The notes under the pieces were generated by a model. It saw only the letters and a list, made by a program, of their open reading frames with translations, ran no database searches and had not been told where the DNA came from. Shown piece by piece: positions 9,294-24,200 of a stretch of 44,106 bases of DNA; position 1 is the stretch's first letter, and each line of letters begins with the position of its first letter. Both the position numbers and the translations under genes were made by a program. Source of the stretch: Choristocarpus tenellus KU-1152 (lineage: Eukaryota > Phaeophyceae); contig CAXNAD020000026.1 in the NCBI GenBank assembly GCA_964200185.2, positions 1 through 44,106 of the forward strand, given 5' to 3'.

Positions 9294-12200
9294 TCAGTTT
9301 TCAGCATACTTCTTGATTTCCTCCCACAATGCAGCTGTTGAAACAAGATCCTTGCTGAAGGCTGGAGGACGGCGCCAAGCCTTGTTTATTATATCCTTGA
9401 AGCGCTCATGGTAAAGGAGCAACTGGGTGAGCACCTGATCAACAAAATGAGATTTAAGAATGATGTTACGACAGTTGTGGTACATGCTAGATACATTATG
9501 GTTAACAGACAAGAGGAGAAAGGATTAGTACTATTTAAGTGGCAACTTCAGTCATCATTTCACCACCTCCAAGTGTAATTCTAAGTAGCCCAGCATATCT
9601 ATTTGTTAGACACTCAACAAAGATGTTGCAGCCATGACCTCAGAATTGTAGTCCAATGCGATTTCCCAAGACAGAACAAATTGTCAGTTCACTCATTTTT
9701 TGGGCTGGGTGCATCATTTACACGGCAGTAGTTGTGATACATTAAACCTTAATCAAGTAGATGTATATTGAGTTGAAACTTCATTTGTTTGACCTATGAT
9801 GTTTTCTACTGGGGCATCAGTCAAGTCAATGTGTCACGATGCATTGTTGGTGCTGAAGTTCTTATGCTCATGACTTGAACAAGATTGGTAGGCTGGTGAC
9901 TTAGTCCCGAGAACATCAGGAAAACATCTCACATCTCACAAAAACATCCTAGCTCTGATCACAACCTGGTTCTCCAAAGGTTTGACAAAAATTTTAGGCG
10001 TTTCTCAGAGTGAGAAAACACTTATTTCAGACCTTGGAACCTTACGAATAGGCGAGGTGTGTTCCCTGTACAGACACTAAATGTACTACTCCTTGTTTAA
10101 AGTTAGCTAGCACAAATTATATGCATCTATTGCATAGACCCCTTACTGATCTGTATTTTGTGGTGTAGATAAAATTGATCCATCAGTGTTTATACTCAGC
10201 TCAGCTCAAACAATTTGACTAACACGGTTTGAATCCAAGCGCGTGTAGCGTGTAAGGCAAGGTGATCGTGAAATTCACTAAGTGCTACAACAAGGTTCAA
10301 AGTGCACCAATTGCATAGTGTGCACTTGGATCACAAATTATTGAAATAGTGGGGAGGTTTTTATTGTGACTCATACGTTCTTTGATCAAAAACAAATCCA
10401 CTTGTTTAAATCACTGTAATTCACTGCACAAAACATTTTCTTACCAGAAATCTGCAGTTAGAGTATCATCAATAAACATTCTGTAGAGCAATTTGTATTT
10501 GTATGTACCACATCCACACTGTCCTGGCAGTGGTTAAGTGCTTCAACAAGACGTGAACGATGGAAAATCAAGCAAAGGTCTTGAACATGGTCAGATTTGC
10601 CAATCAAACGACCAAAGACACCACATTATGAGGTAAAACTCGTATCACACCAAACAATTTTTTCTCCAAGATATAAAATCAACACAAGTTTGTGATTAGT
10701 ATAAATCCTGCTAAAATTGCTGTGCTTCAAAGACCTCATACTGTGAAACAGGTAATACACATACGGAAATAATAAATTAACTTCAAAGTGCAACACACAA
10801 GTTCAATGAATTTGTTTCTAGTCTCCTTACAAATACTCACAAACACAGATGGAAGGTCATGGTAAACCTAAAATCTTTGGGACAAAATTATTTCAAGCTG
10901 AAACTGGCTCCAAAAAGTATGCCTATAGTGTGCCTAGCATCTCTCATTGGTATGGATGTATTTGAAGTAACGTAGATGCAAGAATATTAGGTTTTTCCAA
11001 CATGGAAAACTCTGAGGTTTCTTGAATTCCGGTTCCTCCTAAATGGTTCTGAATATCGCCATCAAATTTCAGAGCGATCAAAGATATCAACATATCATTG
11101 AATTTTCAAACTGCCTTCACACACCTAAAAGAACCCACAGCCAGTTGCTTGTACACAATTGACCCTTTTTGGTCCATCCAGGACAGCTTGGTACACAGTT
11201 CCAAAATTTTGAAGATCACTAACTTGTGTTCTTCACATACACATTTGAGATTTTTGAATACACATGTGCACAACCTACATACCTGTTTGAGGATCTCCAT
11301 GCGGTTTCGGACATTGCTGAAGTAAGTCAGCACATCTTGATGGATTGTATCCATGCTACTCTTCCAAGATGCCGCAAATTCACGAACTAGTCCCTCCACC
11401 ACCATCTCATCCAACTCACCTGTGCAGTAACCAAATAAAATAAAATGAATTTCACCAGACACTACCCTCTCAACATGTCAGCAACAGGTACAAGAAGAAA
11501 GCATGCACAAAAACCAATATACTTAGGATTTTGCTACAGAAATTATTACATCAACCTTTCTATATTGAGCCAAGTGTGAATGGTAGGGGATCAAAGGCCC
11601 CTTCTTAGTATTGATCCAAATCTTAAAATTTGAAGAGAAGGTTCTAACTTCCATCATACTATTAATTGGTGAAATAATGTTGATAACTTTCCCAATCACA
11701 GTTGGCAACTACACTTATCACAGGTATCCAATGCATCTCTAGATACTACCCACTTAAACTTGGTGGCATTTGGTACTCTGACTTGACTGCGCCTGAGGAG
11801 TGTGAGGGAGTCATCAATTTGTTCACTACAACTAAATCATCTTTGCATTGTATACCAGCTACTCCATGCGATGGAGCACAATGTGCAATAATAGATACTC
11901 AAATAACTAGTTGTCGCAATACTGGGATTTCCAGCTCAGCAGTTGAACAGTGCATGGATATGATACAAATGAACAATGATGTCCCAAAGTACCCTTGTAA
12001 ATTTCATCCACATGATCATGTCCTGCAAAATGAAAGCACAAGTAATCTGAAGAGGGAATCTAATTGCAGTAGAGCAACACATATGACACACATCACCATG
12101 TTTTACTGGACTCTCCCAAGTGCACTGTCATTCCCTATCGTATTTTCTAGTTTACCCACTACAAAAAATGCCGAGATGTGATCAGGACCACATGATGTTG

Positions 12201-15200
12201 TAGAGCTCAAAATGGGATGAGGCAGGTTTTCAAGTTGAGGCAAAAGGCCTCTATGCCAGCAATAAAATAAATCATGCCCTAGTCTTCCAAAAGCATCTAC
12301 ACAAATCTCCTGTTGGCACACCTTACACTTAAATTATAGATGGCATCCATGCACCACAGTTTGCCAACCAGCAAAGCCCCAAAAGTGGAAAGGGGCTTGA
12401 GCTGCATGAATCCCTTAGAATGATCAGCTCAACTACACGAAGCCCACTCCCAATTTCTCAAGCCCAAACAACACTTGCATAGGACTGTCCAAATCACAGA
12501 TACATGCATCAAACATTGGTTTGTGTCATTTTGATGAGAAATTGGACACAATACACTATCGATTCACAATACTGACTTATCTGCTTAGAGTATAATAGTA
12601 AAATAAGGCCAAGGATTCTTGGATGCCTCAAGCAAAGATTTGTCCATTTTTTCCCCAAAAAACTTTCATGATCTGCCACAGCACACACATAACATAATGT
12701 ACTTGGATTGTGCAAACACTCTAATAGTTGCAGCATCCATGTGACTGAAGAGATTTCTGTGCATGCAAAACAAGAATGTTTGGGCAAATTTGAACCTCTA
12801 TAATTGAAATTGAGTGCCACAAGTCCCAAATTAACCTCATAAGTTTCAGGAAATGAGACTGGTATGGACAGGGGATTCTCCCTCAGTATATCACACATAT
12901 ACACCTCTCTAGCAAAAGAGAGGTTCCCATCTATTTTGGAGCATAATATGGGTTACTTTCTCACCACCTCTCCCAGATGACAGTGTGTTAGCCTCTGTTT
13001 CCTGGACAAACGTAATCAGCCTCCCATACTTCTCGTTCAACTCCTCCTCCACAAAAATCTCCCTCTGCCGACCTAGAAGTTCCTCAAACTTTGTGGTTTC
13101 ATCTGATATTATTCTTCGTTCTTGGAAAAGATAGTGCACCTTTTCAGATCAGGCAGAAGTAGCATGAACAATAAACAGTGCATAACCTAGGAGAGTGAAC
13201 CATTGAGTAGGTATTTCCATTGCTCAATATGTCAAGTCTTACCACCTGCGAGTACAAGCTGGGTAAACCAAGCACAGTCATTTTCAGCATCAAGTGGCAC
13301 ACCATCGCACCTGGTTAAAGTTGTTGATAAGGAAGACCACTCGCTGGATTTTGGTGGGAAGTTGCTCCGCCAATCGGTGCACAAGTTGTACAACCTGCCA
13401 GGTGGTAAAGCATTGATTGGTGTTGTCTGATTCTCTACTAAGTACTGACATCTACAAGTGAAGTTCATAGGAGAGGTGAAAAATGAAGCGTCCTTAGAGG
13501 ACATCCTAACATACTGCCATAACAAAACACTAATGTGCAAGTTTTGCATAATAAGATTGACCTTTCAAGAGGGTCCCACTGTACTATATACGTGGAAAGC
13601 ACAAATAGTTTATCACAAAACACCATATCAGGAAACACCAGACTACACTTCACAATATAGGGTTGTGAATCAAAAGGATTGCTACAGTAATTTTTTAAAT
13701 GAATTTCCACATCCTAATTGACATGGAGGCATGTGCCCAACGCACAAGGTGGTAAGACCCACCAACTGGTGAGGGACGGCAATGGAGGCACATATTTTTT
13801 TCTCTTATTTCCTCCCATTGCTTTTATTACCCCACTACCCGACACACCACTTTCACATTTTATGTGGAGTTTGGTCCTGGAGTCCGCACACATCTTCCCT
13901 TCTTCTTGTGAATGAGCAGTGAGCACAACCTTAGACTCTGATTCTCTCATCTCGTTTTCATCTCCTTTGATTCGCCATCATCCTCATGTGGAAGGACATA
14001 CATAGCAGGTGGGTCCACACCAGTCATGATTGAACCTCATGTTAATACCCCCTAAGCTAAGTCTCATCACTAAGTCTTCAGATGGTGCAACCACATTCAT
14101 GGCAATAGGAACATTGTCGAGTGGATGCTTGTGTCCAAAATAAAAAAAATGACTAGACTTTTCTTTTTCACGTGATGGAAGTTCACTTTTCACAATAATA
14201 CAGTACTGTAGAATTGCATCATACAAACTGCACATCATATCAATACTTCACATGCAACACTTCACATAAATTGAGTACTTGATAATCACAAGGATATGTA
14301 AGTGTGTCACAAACTGGCTCAAAAAGATGGAATATAGTGCTATAGATTGAAACAAAGTATGCACAGCACTGAGTGTCACGAGTGGCCTTGAAGCACATAG
14401 GGTTACAAGTTTAAAGTGATTCATACAGAATGCATATAGTGAGAAAGTATCAAGCACTTCAAAGGTATCAATTATGATGTCAGTTACCCCTCCAAGGAAA
14501 TCAACTCAATAGAATTGTCACAATTCACAAGCCTATACATAATGCGTATCAATGTGTACACTTGGAAAACACAGCGCATAGCAATAGTGTTGCCCTAAAA
14601 TAACCAGTCAAATTTGACGTATGATGTATCTGTTGTCAAATTGCCATTGGGGCCATTGCCTCCAAACATCTATTGCCAGGACAACGGTTGGTGCCTCTAC
14701 ACTCCATGTCATCCCTGTCTCTCTGTAAGTCCTTGCCGTGTCCCCACTACCTTACTCTCTAGTCTCACCCCATCAGGAGAGTTTTCTGTGATGTTGGTCA
14801 TTAAGAATTTAATGACAAGAAATGAATACCTTATTCCTATATTTGTTACAGTCCCTCTTTGCCGTTAAGGCATGACCATGGATACTATACCTAAAGATGT
14901 ATCATGGCACTTTTTTGCCATCAAAGGGGGATCTCTTCATGTTTCATGATGTTTTTGTCAAGGTCCTAAAAATGGACTAATTCAGAAAACTGGTCTATTT
15001 ACATAGAACATGTTGTGTTTCTAAACATATTTGTACACTTTTACACCGACAGCTCCCAAAATACCTCCATATTTTTTTCAAAATAACTAGGACTGTGAAC
15101 AAATGACAACTGTGGTATCAAAATAACAAATGAAGGATATACATCTAACTATATTCATATATGCAATAGATTCACAACACTAAAAATAACACCTCATTCA

Positions 15201-18200
15201 CATGCTAATTCTTGACTAAAACATGAAACTCAAACAAGCACCACAACAACTTCAGATCCAGGGACTTTAACAGAAAAATACTGTCAGAATACATTCATGA
15301 GGATGGCAACCAAATTTTGTAATCATAATTAAACACATAAGTAATAAGCTTTCCTGATAGTGAGAAGAGACCTAAGAGGAACCGAGGCAAGCACTACAAA
15401 AGAGTCAAATAACAAGGGGTGTGCTGGCACTGGACAAGGCCATGTATACCATAGCATGTCTTCCAGAATGTGCTTGGGTTTTGGGGTCCAGCATGCATTA
15501 TTGTCATGAAGACCTCAACTTCAGGTACGCAACAAATGGCTAGGCCATGAACTCTATGACCAATAGTACACATTGTGCTGTAAGCCTACATGTTGCACCC
15601 TGACACTTGGGAGCAATCACAAATTTTGTATATTGGCCTCTGTCCAATACAATACTTCATTTGTCAAAATGATCACAGTAATTCTGGGTACATCTGTTGT
15701 CCAGAACAATGCTGGCTCATGGTGTCTGTTATCCAGATGAATCCTCGGAGTCATTTGCTCCATTGTATTTGTTGATGAAACACTATTCAAGTTCGTTTGG
15801 CACATAACATTCGTCGTAAGGGCCATCAAATCAATGCTCATACCTTCAGCTCTATAATGTTTTTGTCCAATGCTTGGTAATGTATAATGCCAGAAAGTTG
15901 AAATTGTGCTATGAAATTGTTACATTATTTGAGGTGTGCAATAATCCATACAAAAAATAATCTCAGTGGCTCATACAAAACTGCTCTCAAGTACCTGGAG
16001 GAACTTGGTATAACATTTGACATTCATGCATCTTAATGGAAACGTGAACATACAGCACACTAAAATAACACAATACTGACCTCAACCCTCAGCTTGGCAA
16101 GATCATTGAGCAGCATCTCCTCACCAGCTATGCCCATCCCGATATTGTCCAATCCACTATGTAAGGCCAGAAGGGAAGCTGTGAACTCAGCATACCTCCG
16201 CATCACGTAGTGTGGGTGGACATCAATTGTCCCAAGGCGACGTGGATTGGCATTTTTCACACTGCCATGTGGAGCAGAGAAGCAATGAGTTATTTTGCCA
16301 GTATATTTATTCATGTACTCTGGAGTGTATAGAATTAGTAGTAGTCATCAACTGACAACTGCAAGAAAGGGGACAATAAGATAGGTCAACTCAGGAATAG
16401 CGAAATACACAAGAGTAGGTCACTTCCCCTACTTAGCTTAGGTTGACCCACACTGCTGATACTAGATTTTCATTATAACTGCTTGGGCAGCAGCCTTCAA
16501 TCCACAGTTTATTAATCAAATTAGTTACAACTACATCTTGACCTTGCCACTCCACAAACAATGCAATAGCAACACAGTTCAGGCTGTAGGGTAGACAACA
16601 TACTCCCAACAAGTGTAACATACATAGTTTATGGGACACTAAGAAGTACACATTTTCAGTAACCGACAAATTAATGATCTACATCAAACACAAAAAGATT
16701 ATTCACTGCAGTCGACAGTGCCTTGTCAAGATGAATAGATTATTCAAGAGAACTAAACATGCCACATTAATCCAATAGCACCATCAGGTGATACAAGTTG
16801 GCAAGGGGAACCAACCATGCCACACCTCTTCAGATTGCTGTCAAACACAGACTGGAAGCGCGGCCAGAGAAGCATGTTTATTCTGTCAAAGAAGCTGTCC
16901 AACACTGGTATTCGGCGGCGTTGCATGACCATGCGGTGTGCGTGTGTAAGCTTGATCATTAGAAGCAGACCAATGCAGTCATAACATGTGAAAAGGTAGT
17001 TTTCCAAATTCTCCAGGCACAGCGACAATGTCTGTGCAAATATTTGGTTGAACGTGTCCTGCGATTGTCCCTGATAGAGTAACAGAGAGTATTTAGCATC
17101 ATGAGGAGAAGAGGATTAGTCACAGCTTGCATCTATTACTCAATATTATATTCAAAAACAATATACCTCACACAGCTTTAAAATGTTTGCCTGAATCTCT
17201 ATGGAATATTAGGTTCTGCTCGATTCCAATGCTTTGGTAAAAAAACCTATCAACAGGTAAAAAACCTATCAACAGGTAAAAAAACATGAAGTGTTAGTCT
17301 GGTTGTTACTATTATTGCTCTTATTCCCAAATTTAATACAAGAAAAGCAAAAAACAAAACACTTTTTTCGTGTCCACAAGATGTTTCTATTGCTAAGACA
17401 ATTTCTGCTAGGAGCCAATGTGAGACCATCATTGAGTAGTTTCTCTTCCTATACAAAATATTTTGACCATACTGATGATAACAAAACTATTCAGGACAGT
17501 GGGCAGGAACAGTAAACCTTGTGCAGATGTAGACTGAAAAAGGAAATAGGCCGTAAACACAGCAAACCACTTGCCACAAAGTAAAATACCTTGTCCAGTT
17601 AACACAGATTTTACCAAGGTGAACTCTCCGGCGACTAATCAGATTGATGCTCACCCTTTTTCACTCTCTTGCCACATGCACAACAATTCGGAGTATAGCG
17701 GACTATGATTGGCAAAAGTGTTACACTCTCCCTGGTTTTTCCCATTCCATTTGTCACAATACCACCATTATCATTACTCTGTCCTGAATCTTCCTACTTC
17801 CCAGGAACAAGTACAAGTGCCTTCATTCTAGTATCTTTATCTTCGTACGATGGACTGCACAATCGTATTTTTTAATCAGTTTGTTTTTGTTCATGGGAAG
17901 TGGGAAGTGGGAAGTGGGAAGTAGGAAGAACCAGGAACATGTCCTAGCAATGTTGGTGATATTGATGATGATGTTGGGATGGCCACCACATAAAAACAAG
18001 ATAAATATAGGACAGCAAAACATGGGTTCACCAATCACACTCCTGTAAACTGCAAATGTTGCACAATTGGCGAGAAAGTGGACAAGAACGGATGAACGAC
18101 AATCAGAGCAGTCACTGTAGGGTGCTGGGTGGAATGTGAACTGGACAAGGTATTTCACTCAGTGGCGAACAGTTTGCTGTGTTTACTCTATTATTTTGAC

Positions 18201-21200
18201 GAGCACTTGTTCCTATCTGCTGCCTAACTATTCAATAGTCAGGATTGAGCATTGCATTTCCACTTCTAGACAGAAAAAAAAAAGGAATTGAAGGAAATCA
18301 GCAATACAAACCTTGTGTTGTTAGGAACAAACCTTGGATGCACAAGATTGTGGTGTGAATAAAAGGGGACCACAACATCTATCCCACAGCATTCCATCTG
18401 TACCTTCCACACATTTCAGGCAGCTGTGCAAATGACCAAATTGAAAATCTTTGAGATAATGTCCACATTTGAGATTTGTGTAAGGGTGGGATGAGCGTGT
18501 TACAACAACACTTGCAAGTGTTTCACCTTGAAGAACTCGAGAGTGAAGAGATATTCACTGGTTGCACTGTCCATGAGGTGCTTGGTCACAGAGCGCATGA
18601 TAGCTTCATATGGGAAGCGTTGGTCTTCAGCCACAGCAACATGTATGAGTATAGGTTCGGCCCCAGCCATGTCAAGGATGTTGTTGCGCTCACCCAGGCT
18701 GAAGGCATCACCACGCTTGCTGAGATCCACCTTCGATGTGAACAAGCTTCGCACTGCAGCTTCCTGCTCAATCACAAGTATTGGGGTAAGAGCTGACCAT
18801 ATACAAAGAATTGGGAAGGTCTAAGGTAGTGGATAGAAACAAGCAGTGTGAACTCGCCATCATACTCTGATGCAACTGCAGCTACTCCTTTCTGTATCGT
18901 TGCCCCTTGGAAATATTATGTAATAAGTAATCAGCCAAAGATAACACTCCACAAAAACTTATCTCCTTTGTACTACAGGTAGAAACACAGCCCTTCACAT
19001 GTTCAGGGATAGACATCTTTTTACATGCACTCAGTGTTCTCGGCCTTCTGACGTGAAAGAAAAATGTAAATGATGCCTTACTTGCATTATGTAATTGAGC
19101 AGTAGGAAATAATTATCATTCACTTGTGTAGATCGGTAAGACAACCTCCTCAAATCAAGGAAGTTGCACTGAGTTTAAATGTGACACCTTGACTGTTGTC
19201 ATCTGTTGAAGTACACCACATCTTATCTCAAACAAAACACATTGAGACAAATCATCCCTGTATCACAAATCTGCACATCACAAAATACACAATGAAGTTA
19301 GCTGGTCAGGGACTCACCTCTACTGCAATGAGGTCGTGGCGGTTAGCCATTTCCAGCTCAAGCTTCACCAGGTGTGAGTGGTATGCCCTAAACAATGCAC
19401 AGATGGTTCGCCCCATACTCTCAATGTAAACAGCACGGATTTCATCTCCGGTGTCTGGTGCATTCTCACAGATGAACTGCATCAAGTATTTATACCTGTG
19501 GCGTCCAGAGAAAGGACAGTCAATGATATCCTGTTGTCAAGGCCATTCATTAGACATCACTGAATCATTTATCCTTTATACGGAGTATTATTTTTCTGTC
19601 TAATATCAAATAGGCTGTACACTACAATATTTAATACATTGCAGTGAAGGACTTCATATAGCAGCTATTTTTTTTTCATATACTTTAAGAGTAGGACCAA
19701 TTTCGCTACAAGAAAGGTGAAGTGTCAGCAATGTGCACATTGGAATAAAAATGTCTGAGATCAATGGTTTAATCAAATACTTATCACCTTCTAAAACATT
19801 ACCCTGCATACAAAGGTGAAACATCACTTTGAACAAAAAAAATCTTCAACATCAGGGAGAAGCCTGGAGATATGGAGTGACTCAGAAATTTGAACAGTAT
19901 CCCCCTCATCACACTGCCCGAGAAACAGTAAACCTGGCACAAACAGCACCCAGCAAGAAACCACCAACCCATATGAAAAGCTAACACCTGATCATTCGTT
20001 ATGACTATCTACTATCACAAACCATATGAAAAGCTAACACCTGATCATTCGTTATGACTATCTACTATCACAAAATCTTTGACAATCATGCAATAGTCAT
20101 AATCGAGAGCAAGGGTGATAGCACAACTCCTACTGTGAACGATTCTTAGACAGCTCCAGTTGATCATAGGGGTAAAAGTTTCCCTTTGTCCAAAATGCTC
20201 ACGATTGCACAGATGAATTTATTGCACAAACAATTTGTCAAAGGCTACATACCCTTCAAGCACAAAATAGTGCTCCGAGAATACATAAATATATATAGTC
20301 CATTGCTTCAGCGTAAGTGATCTTAGAAAAAAGATCTGGTAACATTTGGTAAGCTTTGCAATCTGAAGAAGAGTATTTTTTTGTTTGTGTGAACATGCTG
20401 AGATGCCGTAACCAACCGATCTAGTGGGATAGAGTACCTCTACATTTTGACAGATTGCTTGCCCAATAGCGGTAAGTTTAGGCAAAAGGTTTGACAAAAA
20501 TGGTGTCACTGAAGCTAGACAGTAGACACCTCATGCAGATCCCCAACAAAGACAATGAAACCATCAAACCATGCAAAGCTGCCATAATGTTGGAAGTTTC
20601 TCCAAGGATTATTCATCCACACAATTCTCAAGAGGTGCCACCAAATGGATCTAGTCATAGCACAGAGATGGAACAAAAAGTTACCTCCCCAACAGCTTCA
20701 AGGTGGGGATAGTGATGCCCTTCTTGACTCAGAAACTGGAAACTAGAAAGAAAAAGGCTAAGGTACTTGTACTCTAAAATGGTTCAGAAAGGTGGCAAGC
20801 CTCCATGAAAAGTGAAAGATCACATAAAAGAAGTAATGGCACTCCTCCCTCGTTATAAAAGCATAGTGTACCATGACAGAAATGGTCAGAGAAACAACAG
20901 GCAGAGAAATGTGCATGAAAACAACCAAGTTTTTGGGTTCAAGTTATTGAATGAATGTTCAATTTCAATAATCACTTGGAATATGAGGGATTAAGCGGGT
21001 AACTGCATCAAATTTCAACACGCAATGCTTCAATAGAATTTTATATGCTTTTTTTGAAGGACACACAAGCAGCAGAAAGTATTTTTTGAAGGTGTTCATT
21101 TTGCTGTCACAGGACCAGCACGGATGCACTGATTTTGGAACAACGACAATGCTGATGGGCAAGCATGGTTAGTGCCCCCGAAATACAAGGGGGTCATATT

Positions 21201-24200
21201 GAGGCAACCAGAGGGAGAGGAGGGGAGGCATCACTATAGAATTCATGCATATACCTGAGAAGTGAGCTCTTCTGAATGATTTGTACATTTGTCTTTGGAC
21301 GGCGAAGCTCCCCAATCTTTTGCAGCAGGTACTCCCGTGCTTTGCCACAAGCCTGTAGAGTGTTGATGTATTGGACCATGGAAGTCAAACATAGTGTGAA
21401 CCACGTAATACTTACTAGCAATACAGATCAACCTTCAAATTGCACACACAGTAAAGAAGCATTAAATTACATCCAGAAAGCAGTTGTGGAATTTGGTTCA
21501 CATGAAAAGGCACAATGGCTGCCAACAGAGTCACATTTCATTACATGATCCACACAAAATTTCTATTCACAGTCCCCTAATATTCTATCAGGACATGGCG
21601 TACAGGGGAAAAATCAAATTCAAGCACTAATTGTAGCTTCAAGAAAATGTCACATACTTGCTTGTATGTGCTCTACATCCTACTCTAAAATGTACTTCAG
21701 CTATGCACGCATAGCAAATATTTGCACATATTCAAATTGATGAATAGCTGCTACAAAAAACAAATTCACCAACTTGAGCAGAACAAATATTGCACTTCTG
21801 TTGGGTAACAATAATTGTGACACAAGAGGAAACAATTTCTATAGAACAGGTTATATATATATATCCTTGCCATGCAGAGTTGCTTGTCATGACCCTCTGT
21901 GTCAGTTACTCCTTTCTCCCTTCTTGCATGTGACTCCATACGGTAGTATAAATATGCAGTGTATGTACGAAAACAATCTCATCTTCACAAGAATATATAT
22001 ATCTCAAGTATTTGAACACTTTTTGTTTGTTGAAAAGGGCGAATACTTGAATATTTTATCCACACTCAAGAGTTGACAGAATTATGATCAAACGAGGCAA
22101 CAGTATTGACATAACATGCTGGCTGCTCATTGTAGACTATTTGGTATGCATAACTGTCATCAAACTCATTTAATGTCTTGTTCTGAACTTGTATCCAAGA
22201 AGGTAGTTTTCATCATCGCCAGAACATGTTGTGTTACTTGGGAATGGCAAACCATCTTCATGCTACCTTTCATCATAACAAAAGTAAACATTAGCGAATT
22301 GGAAACACGTGGTGTTCCGAGTGCAATTGCAATGCAAGGCAACACTGATGAGCCAAGTGGAAAGACTGTTTCCATGGACCGTACTCATCCCTACCTTGAC
22401 TTTAAGCTTTTCCAGATGAGGTCGTAATTCTGTAGCTGCCATTGTATCAGCTGGGGGCATGTCCAGGCTCGATCTATCATCAGCAGGTTCTGTCTGACTG
22501 ATATACTTGACCTGAACAATACCAGAAGCAGGGGTATAGACGATGCCAAGAATTTTCGAAACCTTCTGGTTGTTTCACAGCCTTACATATACAGTGACTT
22601 CATTCCACGTACACTGTAACTGCAAATGTGTGCTTTTCTATACAGTCACCTGACTGCTGCTGTACAAGTTCAGTATCTTATGTAGCTACTGCGAACTGAC
22701 CCATTCCACAGCAATTCTCAACTCCTGAGTGCCACACCTGCAACACTAATCTTTGCAAGTACATCTATTACTTCAACCATGGTCAGTCAAACACCTGAAT
22801 ACGTTCAACAGAGCCCAACACCCTCTCTGTTCTACCTCAAAATGATACTTAACAAAGTATAAAACAACGGACAATACTTCATAGGAATAAAATCTATACA
22901 ACCACAGTATCTCAAACAATTGTAAAATTATGGTATTTTGCTCATCACAGTGGAGGCAGGCTAAGATATGTGAAACATGAGGAATGACTTTTCAGAACCA
23001 TAACAAGGACAAAAAATCTGGGAAAGTTAACATAGGTCTATTTGCTTGCAAGCATACATTCACAAATTTGAACGACAATAACAAGCCCCATTCTATACTG
23101 CATATGGATTCTCCCACACAATAAGCAGCTATCAACTAAGTCCCATACCTTGCTGTTGAGCTCAATCACATACTCCAAGTAGGCATCGTTGACCTCATCA
23201 ACACAGATCGAATGCGCAAGCTCAGGGGAAACAACCACATTGCTAAGGAATTTTCCCAGCTCCTCCTCTGCTGATCGTAAGTTCTTGAGCTTGATATTCA
23301 TGGTCAAGCTTTCATCCTTCAGGGGTAGGGGGTTTAGGATATTTGGGTGGCATAACACAATTAACTTGCCTATATATATATTACTAGTGATAAGGAGATA
23401 ATACAAAGAGCCTGCCAAAATCCATAAGTTGAAGGTGCACTGTTTATTCCTGACTAAAGTAGCCCATCTGTCTCAGACCATTATAGACTATCTAACAGTA
23501 CGTTCACTTTGACATGATCATTACCATTGGCTAAAATGTCAAGAACTTGAGGATGAAGTATTCCATTACCTTAAACGGTGAAAGAGGAAAACAGAGGAAT
23601 ATTCTTCACTATCACTTGCCTGCAAGTGCCTGATTTCATCACTTATTCCCCCAAGATCAGCCTGAAATCCCAGAAGCATCTCCTGCATACGAGCCAAGAT
23701 GTTATCACAACCTTGGATCTGTTCAGGGGAGTTTGGCAAGAAGTGATAGAACAGGATACAGCATCAACATTCGCCTCTATTCCATGGGACAACTCATCTA
23801 AGGGGACTACCTAAGAGGGTAGGTGCACTTCAAAACACTTTACCACCATGTACAATAAAATAAGGCGCTGACTCATCTTAGTACAAATAGTGTAGCACAT
23901 GGTGTCAATGTTCAAATGCTCGTTCCAAGCCCCAAAACAACAAGGTTTGCAGATATAGAGCACGTTTGTATTTCTCTATATCAAAAGTCAATACTATTAC
24001 CGAAAAAAACTGACATATACCTCTGCGATATACATGCCTACCCACCTGTTTGTGGAGTGCCATCACCTCGCTACTCTGTGACATGTACTCACGAACACTG
24101 TCTGTCTCCACCTGGAGGAAAGGAAAAGTAGCACATTCAAAGCGAATCGGGTCACTCTCTGCTTCTCTTTGGTCTCTCCAGGAACCTCCACTTGACGGCA

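Noticed and set aside
11702-12181. A 159-codon open frame on the plus strand
   Set aside because: It lies antisense inside VPS52 intron 12, with no recognisable domain and no supporting exons.
12509-12904. A 131-codon open frame on the minus strand
   Set aside because: It is intronic in VPS52 and does not continue the conserved sequence of either neighbouring exon.
20685-20742. A possible VPS52 exon (19 codons, good splice sites, phase-compatible with the exon at 21255-21352)
   Set aside because: The exon 19318-19495 continues the conserved block directly after 21255-21352 (LLR then YKYLMQF), leaving no room for another exon.
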